A stretch of 64,000 bases of DNA from Corynebacterium sp. NML130628 (GTDB lineage Bacteria > Actinomycetota > Actinomycetes > Mycobacteriales > Mycobacteriaceae), in assembly GCF_001875665.1 (NCBI RefSeq), contig NZ_MLAL01000028.1:62001-126000 (forward strand), in the 5' to 3' direction. Numbering within the stretch: the stretch's first letter is position 1; the number at the start of each line of letters is the position of its first letter. A model generated the notes under the pieces. It made no database searches. It saw only the letters and a program-made list of their open reading frames with translations, and was not told where the DNA came from. Positions 51,896 through 61,833 of the stretch are shown here, piece after piece. A program made the translations under genes and the position numbers.

Positions 51896-52555
51896 GTGTC
51901 TCAAAACTCTCTCCGATCCCCGCGTTCTGGCGCAGCTACCTTCCATGGGTTGCCTACCGTTTCTAGCATCGGCATCATCTTTGCCGCATTGCTGACAGGC
52001 GTTGTTATTGCAATGTCGGCGGGTTATATCGGGTGGCCCTTGCTCGTGTTGTTCAGTGTCGCGGTCATCGTCGTGACGACACTGGTAGATCCTCGCGGAT
52101 TGTTCCTTACCGTCGCTGCTACCCCGCTTTTGTTCGTCGCGGCCTTGCTTGGTTTCGGTGTGCTCTCGGCGCGGGGCCAACTCGGAGCAGCAGGCGCAGG
52201 CGGGAAGACTGCACTCTTAATGGTGCTCTACCCGGTAATTGAGCACTTCCCAATCCTCTTCACGGTAACCACTGGGGCTCTGGTGATCGCAGTCGTGCGT
52301 TATTGGCTGATTCAACGGCATAACGATGAGGTGCTGCGTCGCGAGCGCGCGCTCCGCCGCCGCATGAGCCAATCGAACCGTCGCACTAACTATGAGGGCC
52401 GCCGTGCCCGTGAGCGCAGCAAAGGTGGCATCACCGTCGCTGAACTGCTGAAGCGGACGAACGCAGAACGCAGTCAGGCCCGCCCCCGTGGGGAGCGGGC
52501 CCGGCGAGTCGCCTCGAGACTGGGCGAAGACCTCTATAAAAACGACGGGCGCTAG
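51896..52555 (+). CDS. DUF6542 membrane protein
   Basis: A 219-residue protein with four hydrophobic segments in its first 140 residues and a basic, Arg-rich C-terminal tail ('R-R-E-R-A-L-R-R-R-M-S', 'G-E-R-A-R-R-V'). The arrangement fits DUF6542, a family found next to lytB/ispH in corynebacteria and relatives. Function unknown. GTG 51896 lies 7 bases after TAGAAT (51883-51888), an excellent leaderless promoter, which decides the start over the frame beginning at 51869. It ends 18 bp from the convergent ispH stop. Confidence 0.82.
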   Translation: MSQNSLRSPRSGAATFHGLPTVSSIGIIFAALLTGVVIAMSAGYIGWPLLVLFSVAVIVVTTLVDPRGLFLTVAATPLLFVAALLGFGVLSARGQLGAAGAGGKTALLMVLYPVIEHFPILFTVTTGALVIAVVRYWLIQRHNDEVLRRERALRRRMSQSNRRTNYEGRRARERSKGGITVAELLKRTNAERSQARPRGERARRVASRLGEDLYKNDGR

Positions 52556-52573
52556 ACGAGTGCTAGCCCAGCG

Positions 52574-53533
52574 CTAGCTGTTGCGGCGCGGCAGTCGCAG
52601 GTCTCGGGGCAGCGCGAAGGTAATCGTTTCCACCGTGGTGGTGACTTCCTCTACGTCGGCGTAGCCGCGGTCAGCAAGCTCTGCCAGTAGTTCCTGCACC
52701 AGAATTTCTGGCACCGAGGCACCTGAGGTCACCCCTACTGTGTTGACGCCTTCGAACCATTCGTCTTGCACCTGGTGGGCATAGTCAATGAGGTAGGCGT
52801 TATCGGCCCCCGCGTCGAGTGCGACCTCCACGAGCCGTTTCGAGTTGGAGGAGTTCTGCGAGCCGACCACAATAACCAGTTCCGTCTGCGGCGCAATCTT
52901 CTTCACTGCTACCTGACGGTTCTGCGTCGCGTAGCAAATGTCGTCGCTTGGTGGATTTTCCAGATCCGGGAAGCGCTCGCGGAGCTTTTCGACGATGAGC
53001 ATCGTCTCATCAACTGAGAGCGTGGTCTGTGAAAGCCACACCAGCTTCGTGCCTTCCGGGAAGTCGGGAAGGGCGTCGACACCCTCCACCCCGTCAACGA
53101 GGTGAGTGACCTCCGGCGCCTCACCTGCGGTACCTTCGACTTCCTCGTGGCCTTCGTGGCCAACGAGCAGAATCTGGTAACCGTGCTTAGCGAACCGCTT
53201 CACCTCGTTGTGGACCTTTGTCACGAGGGGGCACGAGGCATCGAGTGCTAGCAAGTTGCGGTCCTCTGCGGCCTCACGAACCGCAGGAGACACTCCGTGT
53301 GCGGAGAAGACCAGGTGCGAGCCTTCGGGGACTTCGTCGGTTTCGTCGACAAAAATGACACCGCGCTTCTCTAACGTTTCCACTACGTACTTGTTGTGGA
53401 CGATCTCTTTACGCACATAAATTGGGGCTCCGTATTTTTCCAGCGCCTTTTCTACAGTGACGACCGCGCGGTCCACACCAGCGCAGTAACCACGCGGTGC
53501 TGCCAGAAGAACTCTTTTACCCTGATTTGTCAT
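52574..53533 (-). CDS. ispH: IspH (LytB), HMBPP reductase
   Basis: A 319-residue iron-sulfur enzyme catalysing the last step of the MEP isoprenoid pathway, giving IPP and DMAPP. The three cluster cysteines are in 'R-G-Y-C-A-G-V', 'A-S-C-P-L-V-T-K' and 'I-C-Y-A-T-Q-N-R-Q'; the catalytic Glu lies in 'V-E-G-T-A-G-E-A' and 'S-Q-N-S-S-N-S-K-R' binds substrate. Length and motifs are complete. It diverges from xseA with about 110 bp between starts. Confidence 0.96.
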   Translation of the reverse strand: MTNQGKRVLLAAPRGYCAGVDRAVVTVEKALEKYGAPIYVRKEIVHNKYVVETLEKRGVIFVDETDEVPEGSHLVFSAHGVSPAVREAAEDRNLLALDASCPLVTKVHNEVKRFAKHGYQILLVGHEGHEEVEGTAGEAPEVTHLVDGVEGVDALPDFPEGTKLVWLSQTTLSVDETMLIVEKLRERFPDLENPPSDDICYATQNRQVAVKKIAPQTELVIVVGSQNSSNSKRLVEVALDAGADNAYLIDYAHQVQDEWFEGVNTVGVTSGASVPEILVQELLAELADRGYADVEEVTTTVETITFALPRDLRLPRRNS

Positions 53534-53645
53534 GGAACCGACCCTACCGAATCAACGTCTAAAACAGTAGGTACACATACTTGTGGCGATCTATCTATGA
53601 AACAATGACAGCGTATTCCATCGACACGCTGGGAAAGGAGCGGTG

Positions 53646-54908
53646 GTGACACAAGCGCAAGGTGAGCGTTCTAGCTCATCAAGTAGCCCTGAGCAGCCAT
53701 GGCCAGTGGCAAAGTTGAATAAGTCGGTCAAGGGATGGATTAGCCGTCTGGGTCACTTGTGGGTTGAAGGGCAGCTCACGCAAGTTAATTACAAGCCGAG
53801 CTGGAAGTTCTCCTATCTCACACTCCGTGACACACAGCAGGAAACGAGTGTACAGCTTACGGTTTCCTCGGACTACTTAAGGAGTTTGCCGACGCCGCCA
53901 AAGGACGGAGACCGCGTCGTCATCTATGGTAAGCCGGCCTTCTACGAGGGGCGTGGGTCGTTTTCGATGTGGACGACGCAGATCCGACACGTCGGCATTG
54001 GCGAGCTGCTGGCGAAGATCGAGCAGCTTCGCAAACAGCTGGCAAGCGAGGGCCTTTTCGATCAGGCACGCAAACGCCCAATCCCTCTATTACCGAATAC
54101 GATTGGCCTCATCACTGGTCGCGGCTCCGCTGCCGAGCGCGACGTGCTTTCCGTAGCACAAAGCCGTTGGCCGGCAGTGCAGTTCCGCGTGATTAACACC
54201 GCTGTGCAGGGCCCGAACGCGGTACCTGAGGTCATTCAAGCCCTGCAAACACTCGACGCGGACCCCAATGTTGAGGTCATCATCATTGCCCGTGGCGGAG
54301 GCTCGGTCGAAGATCTCCTTCCGTTTTCCGAGGAGGCGCTGCAGCGAGCTGTAGCTGCAGCGGGTACGCCAGTGGTATCCGCCATTGGTCACGAACCAGA
54401 CAACCCGGTGCTTGATAACGTGGCGGACCTGCGTGCTGCGACGCCAACCGATGCGGCGAAGCGCGTCGTCATCGACGCTGCACAGGAGCTTGCGTTTCTG
54501 TCTGAGGCTCGTGCACGCAGTGCCCAGGCGCTGCGCACCTGGGTTTCCACCAAAGCTGAAGAGATCCAGTACTGGCGCTCGCGCCCGGTGATGCAGAACC
54601 CACTGCTGGCTATTGAGCGTCGAAGCGAAGAAGTCTCTCAACAGGTCGCCTCGATGCGACGAGAAATCAGCCATCTGTTGACGCGAGAGACACAGCAGGT
54701 CACTGCGCTGCGCTCACAGGTTTCGGCGTTGGGCCCGGCAGCGACCTTGGCACGTGGATACTCCGTAGTCCAGGTCCTCCCCCGGGATCATTCCGATCCA
54801 GAAGTAGTGACCAGCATCGAACAATCACCACCTGGATCGCAGCTGCGTATCCGCGTCGCAGACGGCTCTATCACCGCTGCAGCAATGGGAACTACTCCCG
54901 CCGACTAA
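53646..54908 (+). CDS. xseA: exodeoxyribonuclease VII large subunit
   Basis: A roughly 420-residue large subunit of ExoVII, which degrades single-stranded DNA from both ends. The OB-fold is at residues 20-120 ('L-W-V-E-G-Q-L-T', '[10 protein letters not shown]'), followed by the catalytic domain with '[13 protein letters not shown]', '[11 protein letters not shown]' and 'A-I-G-H-E-P-D'. The helical C-terminus contains 'L-A-R-G-Y-S-V'. Two adjacent GTG codons (53643, 53646) are possible; the second is 5 bases from AAAGGAG. xseB follows 39 bp downstream. Confidence 0.95.
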   Translation: MTQAQGERSSSSSSPEQPWPVAKLNKSVKGWISRLGHLWVEGQLTQVNYKPSWKFSYLTLRDTQQETSVQLTVSSDYLRSLPTPPKDGDRVVIYGKPAFYEGRGSFSMWTTQIRHVGIGELLAKIEQLRKQLASEGLFDQARKRPIPLLPNTIGLITGRGSAAERDVLSVAQSRWPAVQFRVINTAVQGPNAVPEVIQALQTLDADPNVEVIIIARGGGSVEDLLPFSEEALQRAVAAAGTPVVSAIGHEPDNPVLDNVADLRAATPTDAAKRVVIDAAQELAFLSEARARSAQALRTWVSTKAEEIQYWRSRPVMQNPLLAIERRSEEVSQQVASMRREISHLLTRETQQVTALRSQVSALGPAATLARGYSVVQVLPRDHSDPEVVTSIEQSPPGSQLRIRVADGSITAAAMGTTPAD

Positions 54909-54947
54909 CACCACACAACAACTTCTAGTACTTCAAGGAGACAATCC

Positions 54948-55220
54948 ATGTCCGAAAACACCTACGGCAGTGGCCAGCCCACCGACGCCGCATTCCCCGA
55001 CCCAGCAACGCTTTCATTCGAACAGGCAAGGCAGCAGCTCGTAGAAACAGTCAGGGTCCTTGAGCTTGGGCAAATGAGCTTGGACGAGTCGCTGAAATAT
55101 TGGGAATACGGCGAGGCACTGGCGAAGCGCTGCGAACAGCTTCTCGAAGGAGCGTCCAAACGCGTCGAAGCCGCTATCCAGCAACGCGATGCAACTGCGC
55201 AGGCGCCTCAGCAGGAATAG
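54948..55220 (+). CDS. xseB: exodeoxyribonuclease VII small subunit
   Basis: A 90-residue small subunit that coats the helical arm of XseA. The helical hairpin '[13 protein letters not shown]' ... '[14 protein letters not shown]' is the family signature. Several subunits assemble per large subunit. AAGGAGA precedes ATG 54948. It ends 8 bp from the stop of the convergent DUF4245 gene. Confidence 0.94.
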   Translation: MSENTYGSGQPTDAAFPDPATLSFEQARQQLVETVRVLELGQMSLDESLKYWEYGEALAKRCEQLLEGASKRVEAAIQQRDATAQAPQQE

Positions 55221-55228
55221 CTCTGCAG

Positions 55229-55801
55229 CTACTGCGCTGGCAGCGGCTGAGTACCGAGGGCAGCGCTGATGAGCTCTTCAAACTCGGCCTCGGTTCCAGC
55301 GCCAGTTACGGCAAATCGGGCAGCGCCGGCGTCGACAATCCAAAGTGGGCGGGTTTTGGCTTCCGTACCCTTAAAGATCTCAACGCGGTGGCCGTCAATT
55401 GTTTCCTGGCGCTCAAGCGTGCGCTGCTTCCCGTCGACCGCGTCTTGGACGGTGTTACTGTCGGCACCTGTTTGTGTCAACTGGATAAAGCCACCATCGG
55501 GTGTGACCCACCCAACGACGGGGGCGGGTTGCTGAGCGATCATGCTTCTCCGTGCGGAATTCGTCACCCATCCCGTCGGCATTTCTGGATAGCGCACCGG
55601 GAAATCAACGCCGCGGGCCTCTAGCCCAAGAAAGGTCTTCGCATCGACTTCTTGAACAGGCCCGTTTTCTGGTTTACCAGGATTGAAGGTGCAAAGCCCG
55701 GTCGCGCCAACGGCAATGATCATGACCACCACAATCAAAATGACGTTGATGAGCATGTCTCTGCCGTCTTGGAAAATGCGAGGTTTGTTTTCTTGAGCCA
55801 C
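55229..55801 (-). CDS. DUF4245 membrane-anchored protein
   Basis: A 190-residue protein with one N-terminal membrane helix ('V-I-L-I-V-V-V-M-I-I-A-V-G-A-T-G') and an extracytoplasmic domain. 'F-P-V-R-Y-P-E-M-P-T-G-W' and 'P-L-W-I-V-D-A-G-A-A-R-F-A' match DUF4245, a family confined to actinobacteria and commonly found beside glpX. Function unknown. GTG 55801 (V-A-Q-E-N-K-P-R) is chosen: a CATACT box ends 7 bases upstream and GGAG lies close by. The frame runs on to 55831. The 260-bp gap to glpX must hold both divergent promoters. Confidence 0.85.
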   Translation of the reverse strand: MAQENKPRIFQDGRDMLINVILIVVVMIIAVGATGLCTFNPGKPENGPVQEVDAKTFLGLEARGVDFPVRYPEMPTGWVTNSARRSMIAQQPAPVVGWVTPDGGFIQLTQTGADSNTVQDAVDGKQRTLERQETIDGHRVEIFKGTEAKTRPLWIVDAGAARFAVTGAGTEAEFEELISAALGTQPLPAQ

Positions 55802-56061
55802 GCGCTCCAGTATGACATGGATTCCCAACACCCCCGAATTCGTGGTTTACCCCCGCGCGTTGGTTTTTTGTTGAGGAAGTCCCCAGTTCAGAACGCCTAA
55901 ATTGCCCCTTTGCCTACTTTTAGGTGTAGAAACAACGGTTTATGACTGACAAAAGTGCCATGATAGAGGTGTGCCAGACCGCAGTGGTGTGGCTTTGCAA
56001 CGTGGCTGGATGTCGATGTTGTCACAACTAAAACTAGTTTGCCGCAGGAGGGCACTGTTTC

Positions 56062-57075
56062 ATGTCTGAACAAACTTCTGAAAACTTCCCTGATCGCAAC
56101 CTTGCAATGGAGCTCGTGCGCGTCACCGAGGCTGCCGCGCTCGCTTCTGGACGCTGGGTAGGTCGCGGGATGAAAAACGAAGGTGACGGCGCCGCAGTCG
56201 ACGCCATGCGTAAGATGATCAACTCCGTCACGATGGACGGCGTCATCGTCATCGGCGAGGGCGAAAAAGACGAGGCGCCGATGTTGTTTAACGGTGAAAG
56301 TGTCGGCAACGGTTTTGGCGCCCAGGTTGACCTCGCGGTTGACCCGGTCGACGGTACCCGTCTGATGGCGGAAGGTCGCCCGAACGCCATTTCGGTCATT
56401 GCGGCCGCGGACCGTGGCTCCATGTTTAACCCACAAGATGCGTTCTACATGAACAAGATCGCAGTCGGCCCTGAGGCCGTCGGCGTCATCGATATTACGC
56501 AATCTGTCGATTTCAATGTCAAGGCTGTGGCAGAGGCAAAGGGGGTCGGGGTTGGAAACGTGACCGTGGTGGTGCTCGACCGCCCACGTCACAACAAGCT
56601 GGTTGAGGAGATCCGCAAGGCTGGTGCCAAGGTGCGTTTCATCATGGACGGCGACGTCGCTGGTGCCATCGCCGCCGCTCAGAACACTAACTCCATCGAC
56701 ATGGCAATGGGCATCGGAGGCACTCCAGAGGGCGTCATTACCGCGTGTGCACTCAAGTGCCTTGGTGGTGAGATCCAGGGCCAGCTCGCACCGCAGTCCG
56801 ATGAGGAGCGCGAACGCGTGCTGGCAGCTGGCCATGATCTCGACCGCGTGCTTGGCCTCGACGACTTGGTAGCCTCCGATAACTGCTACTTCGCGGCAAC
56901 CGGTGTCACCAATGGCGACATGCTCCGCGGCGTCTCCTATCGTAAGAATGGCGCTACTACCCGTTCGTTGGTAATGCGCTCGAAGTCTGGCACAGTGCGC
57001 TACGTGGAGTCCCTCCACCAGCTGCCGAAGCTTCAGGCGTACTCCGTGGTCGATTACTCCGGCCCGATCAAGTAA
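56062..57075 (+). CDS. glpX: fructose-1,6-bisphosphatase, class II
   Basis: A 337-residue GlpX-type enzyme, the gluconeogenic phosphatase of corynebacteria. '[11 protein letters not shown]' and '[12 protein letters not shown]' carry the metal-binding acidic residues, and '[10 protein letters not shown]' is a late conserved block. AGGAGG precedes ATG 56062 by 9 bases. A larger open frame on the opposite strand is a shadow. fumC starts 46 bp downstream on the same strand, with a good ribosome site, so the two may be co-transcribed. Confidence 0.96.
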   Translation: MSEQTSENFPDRNLAMELVRVTEAAALASGRWVGRGMKNEGDGAAVDAMRKMINSVTMDGVIVIGEGEKDEAPMLFNGESVGNGFGAQVDLAVDPVDGTRLMAEGRPNAISVIAAADRGSMFNPQDAFYMNKIAVGPEAVGVIDITQSVDFNVKAVAEAKGVGVGNVTVVVLDRPRHNKLVEEIRKAGAKVRFIMDGDVAGAIAAAQNTNSIDMAMGIGGTPEGVITACALKCLGGEIQGQLAPQSDEERERVLAAGHDLDRVLGLDDLVASDNCYFAATGVTNGDMLRGVSYRKNGATTRSLVMRSKSGTVRYVESLHQLPKLQAYSVVDYSGPIK

Positions 57076-57121
57076 TTCAAAACATCGACTGTCTGTAAAG
57101 AACAAGTAAAGGAAAGATTGA

Positions 57122-58522
57122 ATGGCCGATAAGCAGTACCGTATCGAGCACGACACCATGGGTGAGGTCAAAGTACCCGTTGACGCGCTGTGGCGTGCTC
57201 AGACCCAACGTGCGGTAGAAAACTTCCCTATTTCTGGCCGGGGCCTTGAGCACCAACAGATTCGCGCTCTTGGGCTTCTTAAGGCTGCGTGCGCGCAGGT
57301 CAACAAGGATTCAGGCAAGCTCGATGAGGAAAAGGCTGACGCGATCATCGCTGCGGCGAAGGAAATCGCGGACGGCAAGCACAACGACCAGTTCCCAATT
57401 GATGTTTTCCAGACTGGCTCTGGCACCTCCTCGAATATGAACACCAATGAGGTGATTGCGTCGATCGCGCTCGCGAACGGTGTTGAGGTTCATCCGAATG
57501 ACCACGTCAACATGGGCCAGTCCTCGAACGACACCTTCCCAACTGCTACGCATGTTGCTGCTACGGAAGCAGCCATCGAGGTGCTCATTCCTGCCTTGAA
57601 AGTCCTGGAAGAGTCCCTGGCTGCGAAGGCTAAAGAGTGGCACGAGGTAGTGAAGTCGGGCCGTACGCACTTGATGGACGCGACCCCGCTGACGCTTGGT
57701 CAGGAGTTCTCTGGCTACGCCCGCCAGATCGAGCTTGGCATTGAGCGCGTCGAGTCGACTGTTGGACGCCTCGGCGAGCTTGCGATCGGCGGCACCGCGG
57801 TGGGTACCGGCATTAACACGCCAGCAGACTTCGGTGCAAAGGTCACGGCCGAACTAGTGAAGCTCACCGGGCTGACGCAGCTGTCAGAGGCAAAGAACCA
57901 CTTCGAGGCCCAGGCTGCGCGCGACGCGTTGGTTGAGTTCTCCGGTGCGATGCGCTCAGTTGCTGTGTCGCTGTACAAGATCGCGAACGACATCCGCCTG
58001 ATGGGTTCAGGCCCGCTCGCAGGGTTCGCAGAAATTCACCTGCCTGACCTGCAGCCGGGGTCGTCGATCATGCCTGGCAAGGTGAACCCTGTACTGTGCG
58101 AGGCAGCGACCCAGGTTTCCGCCCAGGTCATCGGCAACGATGCTGCAGTGGCGTTCGGTGGCTCGCAGGGACAATTCGAGCTCAACGTGTTCATCCCGAT
58201 GATGGCGCGCAACGTACTGGAGTCCGCTCGCCTGCTGGCGAACGTTTCCCGCCAGTTCGCTACCCGTCTGGTCGACGGCATCGAGGCGAACGAGGGCCGC
58301 ATGAGGCAGCTTGCGGAGTCGTCGCCGTCCATCGTTACGCCTCTGAACAGTGCAATCGGTTACGAGAACGCTGCGAAGGTCGCAAAGCACGCGGTAAAGG
58401 AAGGCATCACGATCCGTCAGGCCGTGATCGACCTCGGCTTCGTTGACGGCGTTGCGCTGACTGAGGAGGAGCTCGACAAGCGTCTGAACGTTTTGTCGAT
58501 GGCGCACACCGAGCGCAACTAG
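57122..58522 (+). CDS. fumC: fumarate hydratase, class II
   Basis: A 466-residue oxygen-stable fumarase of the TCA cycle (fumarate to malate). The signature '[11 protein letters not shown]' is near residue 317, '[11 protein letters not shown]' near residue 183 contains the catalytic His region, and 'S-S-N-D-T-F-P-T' is present. Length is normal for the homotetrameric class II enzyme. AAAGGAAAG precedes ATG 57122. A rho-independent terminator follows at 58534. Confidence 0.97.
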   Translation: MADKQYRIEHDTMGEVKVPVDALWRAQTQRAVENFPISGRGLEHQQIRALGLLKAACAQVNKDSGKLDEEKADAIIAAAKEIADGKHNDQFPIDVFQTGSGTSSNMNTNEVIASIALANGVEVHPNDHVNMGQSSNDTFPTATHVAATEAAIEVLIPALKVLEESLAAKAKEWHEVVKSGRTHLMDATPLTLGQEFSGYARQIELGIERVESTVGRLGELAIGGTAVGTGINTPADFGAKVTAELVKLTGLTQLSEAKNHFEAQAARDALVEFSGAMRSVAVSLYKIANDIRLMGSGPLAGFAEIHLPDLQPGSSIMPGKVNPVLCEAATQVSAQVIGNDAAVAFGGSQGQFELNVFIPMMARNVLESARLLANVSRQFATRLVDGIEANEGRMRQLAESSPSIVTPLNSAIGYENAAKVAKHAVKEGITIRQAVIDLGFVDGVALTEEELDKRLNVLSMAHTERN

Positions 58523-58533
58523 TCTTCGCTACA

Positions 58534-58584
58534 ATCATCCCTGCTACTGCCTATACCCATGAGCACGACCAGGGATGATTTTTT
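58534..58584 (+). terminator. rho-independent terminator after fumC
   Basis: ATCATCCCTG (58534-58543) pairs with CAGGGATGAT (58570-58579), with a 26-base loop, followed by a run of six T (58579-58584). The T run ends exactly at the GTG start of the next gene. Confidence 0.85.
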
Positions 58585-59100
58585 GTGTCTGATTCATTTT
58601 CTCAACTCCGTTCCGCTGGCGGCTCAAATAAGCCATGGGTCGTTGGAGGAGTGTTGGCGCTGGTGGTGTCCCTCATTGGCGTAGCACTCGCTGCTGCGTA
58701 CTGGTCCGCGCAGCCCAAACCGGAGCGAAGCGGGGCGCCTGCAGTTGTGACGGTGACCGCGCTCCCTGAAACACCGCAAGTGCGTGACGACGCCCCCTCT
58801 GGAACTTTCCAAGGCACCCTCCAGTCGCACGATCCAGCCGCTACCGTAGCTGCGTGGCCAGCCATTTTCTCCCTCCATGAGGGTCAAGGTATGGTCAGCT
58901 ATCCCTTGAACGGTTGCGTTGCGCTGATTGGGTTCGACGGGAAGACGTCTGCTCTGACGAAGCAGTGCCCTCCAAGCACTGATGAGGGTTTTTGGGACTT
59001 TTCCAGCCCGGAGCCTGGCATCGTTGAAGCACGGTTTTACGAGCACCACAACGAGGAGTCGCCATCCGTGGAAGGCGCACTATCTCTCCTGGTTGAGTAG
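58585..59100 (+). CDS. single-pass membrane protein of unknown function
   Basis: A 171-residue protein: about 18 polar residues, a membrane helix 'V-V-G-G-V-L-A-L-V-V-S-L-I-G-V-A-L-A-A', a Pro/Thr/Val-rich linker, and an extracytoplasmic domain with two cysteines ('N-G-C-V-A-L-I-G-F' and 'K-Q-C-P-P-S') that may form a disulfide. I do not recognise the family. GTG 58585 directly follows the T tract of the fumC terminator and there is no ribosome site, so translation may depend on read-through or on a promoter I cannot see. Confidence 0.65.
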   Translation: MSDSFSQLRSAGGSNKPWVVGGVLALVVSLIGVALAAAYWSAQPKPERSGAPAVVTVTALPETPQVRDDAPSGTFQGTLQSHDPAATVAAWPAIFSLHEGQGMVSYPLNGCVALIGFDGKTSALTKQCPPSTDEGFWDFSSPEPGIVEARFYEHHNEESPSVEGALSLLVE

Positions 59101-59106
59101 GATTCT

Positions 59107-59144
59107 TTGATATTTTTGCACGGGGTGTAATATTGCACCCCGTG
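59107..59144 (+). promoter_or_regulatory. tetR promoter and palindromic operator
   Basis: TTGATA (59107-59112) and TAATAT (59128-59133) are separated by 15 bp and lie 8 bases before the GTG at 59142. CACGGGGTG (59119-59127) and CACCCCGTG (59136-59144) form a 26-bp palindrome around TAATATTG that covers the -10 and the start codon, a natural autorepression site for the encoded TetR protein. Confidence 0.75.
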
Positions 59145-59768
59145 AATTTTCCTAATCATACAGAAGGTCTGCGGCAGCGGAAACGCCGCGAAACCAGGCA
59201 ACGGATCTTCGACACAGCCTCGTCTCTCGTGGCGCGCGAGGGCTACGACAACGTCACCGTCGAAGATATTTGTCAGGGTGCTGGCATCTCACGGCGGACG
59301 TTCTTCAACTACATGGATTCGAAGGACGAGGCGATACTTGGCCCGTCCCCGCTCGAGTTCACTAGCGAGAGTTTCACCCGCATCGCCAACGAGCAGTCAA
59401 CAAACATGTTGGCTTTGATCATCGATGCGATGGAGGAATCGGACGCAACGGCTGGGGTCGAAGATGCTTGTCGCCTCCAGCGGCTCGTGCAGGACAACCC
59501 GTCGCTTGCTAACGCAATGCTGGCCCGCAAACGCGACACGTTGCACCATCTCGAACTGGCTGTACGCGAGCATTTGAAGCGTCATGCCGAGGACCGGCGC
59601 CTCGATGCCTCCGAAGACGCAGAGGCACGAATCATCGTGGAGCTGTTTCGGACGACGTTCGTGCTTTTTGCGCGCAGCCCCCATTTCCAAGAGGAAGAAC
59701 CTCCCAAGGCACAAGCTCGACGCATAGCTGCCGTCGTCACGAAGTATGTAAAGGAGTTGCAGTGGTAA
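59142..59768 (+). CDS. TetR/AcrR family repressor of the adjacent exporter
   Basis: A 208-residue regulator. The N-terminal helix-turn-helix reads 'R-E-T-R-Q-R-I-F-D-T-A' ... 'V-E-D-I-C-Q-G-A-G-I-S-R-R-T-F-F-N-Y', the standard TetR pattern; the rest is the ligand-binding and dimerisation domain, with no family-specific motif. GTG 59142 is chosen because the -10 box and operator immediately precede it; the frame from 59133 starts inside the -10. The exporter gene overlaps its end by 7 bp, so the pair is an autoregulated, drug-responsive operon by analogy. Confidence 0.9.
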   Translation: MNFPNHTEGLRQRKRRETRQRIFDTASSLVAREGYDNVTVEDICQGAGISRRTFFNYMDSKDEAILGPSPLEFTSESFTRIANEQSTNMLALIIDAMEESDATAGVEDACRLQRLVQDNPSLANAMLARKRDTLHHLELAVREHLKRHAEDRRLDASEDAEARIIVELFRTTFVLFARSPHFQEEEPPKAQARRIAAVVTKYVKELQW

Positions 59769-61300
59769 ACAACGCAAAGCCGCATGTCGGCCTTATTTTT
59801 GGGGCTCTGCTCATCACGATGCTGATGAGCTCGTTAGGGCAGATGATCTTCTCCACTGCGCTGCCCACCATCGTCGGCGAGCTTGGCGGCGTCGACCACA
59901 TGAGTTGGGTGATTTCGTCATTCCTGGTCACGATGACGATCGCGATGCCGATCAACGGCAAGCTCGGTGACAGAGTCGGACGCAAGTGGCCATATATTTG
60001 CTCAATTGGCCTGTTTGTTATTGGTTCGACGTTGGGCGGGCTTGCGCAGTCGATGCAGTTGCTCATCGTTGGCCGTGCCGTGCAGGGGTTCGGTGCCGGC
60101 GGCATGATGGTGAACTCCCAGGCGATCATCGCTGAGGTCGTTCCCGCACGAAGTCGCGGAAAGTACATGGGAGTCATGGGCGCCGTGTTCGGCGTCTCCT
60201 CGGTGCTTGGCCCGGTGCTGGGAGGCTGGTTCACAGATGGACCTGGCTGGCGTTGGGGGCTCTGGATGAATGTGCCGCTCGGGCTTCTCGCGATGACAGT
60301 CTGTACGATCGTGCTGCATCTGCGTCAAGGCACCCGCTCGACGCAGCGCATCGATTGGCTGGGCACCGTGCTCATGGCTGTGGCAACGACCTCGCTCATT
60401 CTGACTACGACATGGGGCGGCACGCAATATGAGTGGTCTTCGCCGATCATATTGGGCACTGCGTCGCTTGCGGTCGTCACCGCGATTCTGTTTGTTGTCA
60501 TCGAGCTGCGCGCCGAGAACCCACTCATCCCCATGTATTTGTTCCGTAACCGCAACATGGTCTTAACGACGGCCTCCGGTACGGTGCTCGGCCTGGCGAT
60601 GACGGGTACGCTCGCGTACTTGCCCACATACCTACAGATGGTGCACGAGCTTACCCCGACGAACGCAGGCCTGATGATGCTGCCAATGGTGATCGGCATG
60701 CTCGGGACGGGCACCTCGGTTGGGTTCGTCATCTCGAAGACGGGCCGGTACAAGATGTACCCGATCATCGGAATGTCTATCGTTGCGGTTGGCCTCTTCC
60801 TCTTCTCGAAGCTCGAAGTGACCACATCGTTGACCACGCTGGGCATCTACATGTTCATCTTCGGTTTCGGGCTCGGCCTAGTCATGCAGGTACTTGTCTT
60901 GATCGTCCAAAACTCGTTCCCGTTGGCTATGGTTGGCACCGCGACAGCGACGAACAATTTCTTCCGCCAAATCGGTTCTGCCATCGGCGCATCGCTGATT
61001 GGTTCGCTGTTTATCCACAACATGACCCAAAAGCTTTCTGAACGAGTACCAGCGGCGTTGGCCACGATGGATCCTCGGGAGGCCGCGCCGTATGCAGAAC
61101 AGTTCTCGAGTAGTGGCGGGCACAACTCACTGACGCCGAACCTGGTTATCCAACTGCCAGACACGCTGCGTGACGCTGTCCTCAGCAGCTACAACGATGG
61201 CTTGACGCCAGTCTTCTTGCTGATGGTGCCGCTGGCAGCCATTGCATTGGCGTTGCTCTTCCCAGTGCAGGAAGACCCACTGAAGGAGACGCTGGACTAG
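59762..61300 (+). CDS. MFS multidrug exporter, 14-TMS DHA2 family
   Basis: A 512-residue transporter with about 14 hydrophobic segments. Motif A is 'G-K-L-G-D-R-V-G-R-K' after helix 2, motif C 'A-V-F-G-V-S-S-V-L-G-P-V-L-G-G' in helix 5, and 'S-T-A-L-P-T-I-V-G-E-L' in helix 1 corresponds to motif D1. GTG 59762 lies within the last codons of tetR, preceded by AAGGAG, so the two genes are translationally coupled. Substrates are unknown. Its stop shares CTAG with the convergent GNAT gene. Confidence 0.92.
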   Translation: MVNNAKPHVGLIFGALLITMLMSSLGQMIFSTALPTIVGELGGVDHMSWVISSFLVTMTIAMPINGKLGDRVGRKWPYICSIGLFVIGSTLGGLAQSMQLLIVGRAVQGFGAGGMMVNSQAIIAEVVPARSRGKYMGVMGAVFGVSSVLGPVLGGWFTDGPGWRWGLWMNVPLGLLAMTVCTIVLHLRQGTRSTQRIDWLGTVLMAVATTSLILTTTWGGTQYEWSSPIILGTASLAVVTAILFVVIELRAENPLIPMYLFRNRNMVLTTASGTVLGLAMTGTLAYLPTYLQMVHELTPTNAGLMMLPMVIGMLGTGTSVGFVISKTGRYKMYPIIGMSIVAVGLFLFSKLEVTTSLTTLGIYMFIFGFGLGLVMQVLVLIVQNSFPLAMVGTATATNNFFRQIGSAIGASLIGSLFIHNMTQKLSERVPAALATMDPREAAPYAEQFSSSGGHNSLTPNLVIQLPDTLRDAVLSSYNDGLTPVFLLMVPLAAIALALLFPVQEDPLKETLD

Positions 61301-61833
61301 GGCTGCTTTTCTTCTGGCTTCGGCAGCAGCAGCTCATAAATGTCGGTATCACGCCACTGCCCTTGCCGCTCTCCGTAGGACATCTTTGCCATGTGGTGGA
61401 GGGTTCCAACTTTTTGGAATCCGCGCGACTTGTGCAGCCCAGCCGAGCCCTCGTTTTCCGGGAAGATCCACGAATGTATCGACCACTTATCGAGCTCGAT
61501 ACACGTGGCGATGAGCTTGTCCAGCAACGCCCCGGATACCCCCATGCCCCGCGCGTCGGGATGCACGTAGATGGAATCCTCAACCACCCCGTGGAAGACG
61601 CTTCTCGACGACGCCTTCGCCGCAGCTACCCACCCCAAGACGCGCGCGTCGTCGTTTTCATCCACTGCGACAAAGACCGTTTCCATGATTTTCGCCCTGG
61701 AAAACTGCTCCCATGTCAGGCCGCGCGTCTCATAGGTTGCGTTTCCGGTACTCAGCCCCATCTCGTAGATTCCTCGCACCTGCGAGTAGTCTTCTGGCCG
61801 GATTGGTCGAATGGTAAACCCTTTTTTGGTCAT
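61297..61833 (-). CDS. GNAT acetyltransferase, phosphinothricin-acetyltransferase-like
   Basis: A 178-residue acetyltransferase. 'I-R-P-I-R-P-E-D-Y-S-Q-V-R-G-I-Y' opens the domain, 'A-T-Y-E-T-R-G-L-T-W-E' resembles the Pat/Bar subgroup, and 'V-H-P-D-A-R-G-M-G-V-S-G-A-L-L' is the acetyl-CoA loop. The substrate may be an amino acid analogue such as methionine sulfone or phosphinothricin, but this is a guess from the subgroup. ATG 61833 (M-T-K-K-G-F-T-I-R) is chosen because upstream in-frame ATGs lie within the preceding terminator hairpin. Confidence 0.8.
   Translation of the reverse strand: MTKKGFTIRPIRPEDYSQVRGIYEMGLSTGNATYETRGLTWEQFSRAKIMETVFVAVDENDDARVLGWVAAAKASSRSVFHGVVEDSIYVHPDARGMGVSGALLDKLIATCIELDKWSIHSWIFPENEGSAGLHKSRGFQKVGTLHHMAKMSYGERQGQWRDTDIYELLLPKPEEKQP

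Noticed and set aside
55897-57171. A 424-codon minus-strand open frame opposite glpX
   Set aside because: Antisense shadow of glpX, which has full family motifs and a ribosome site.
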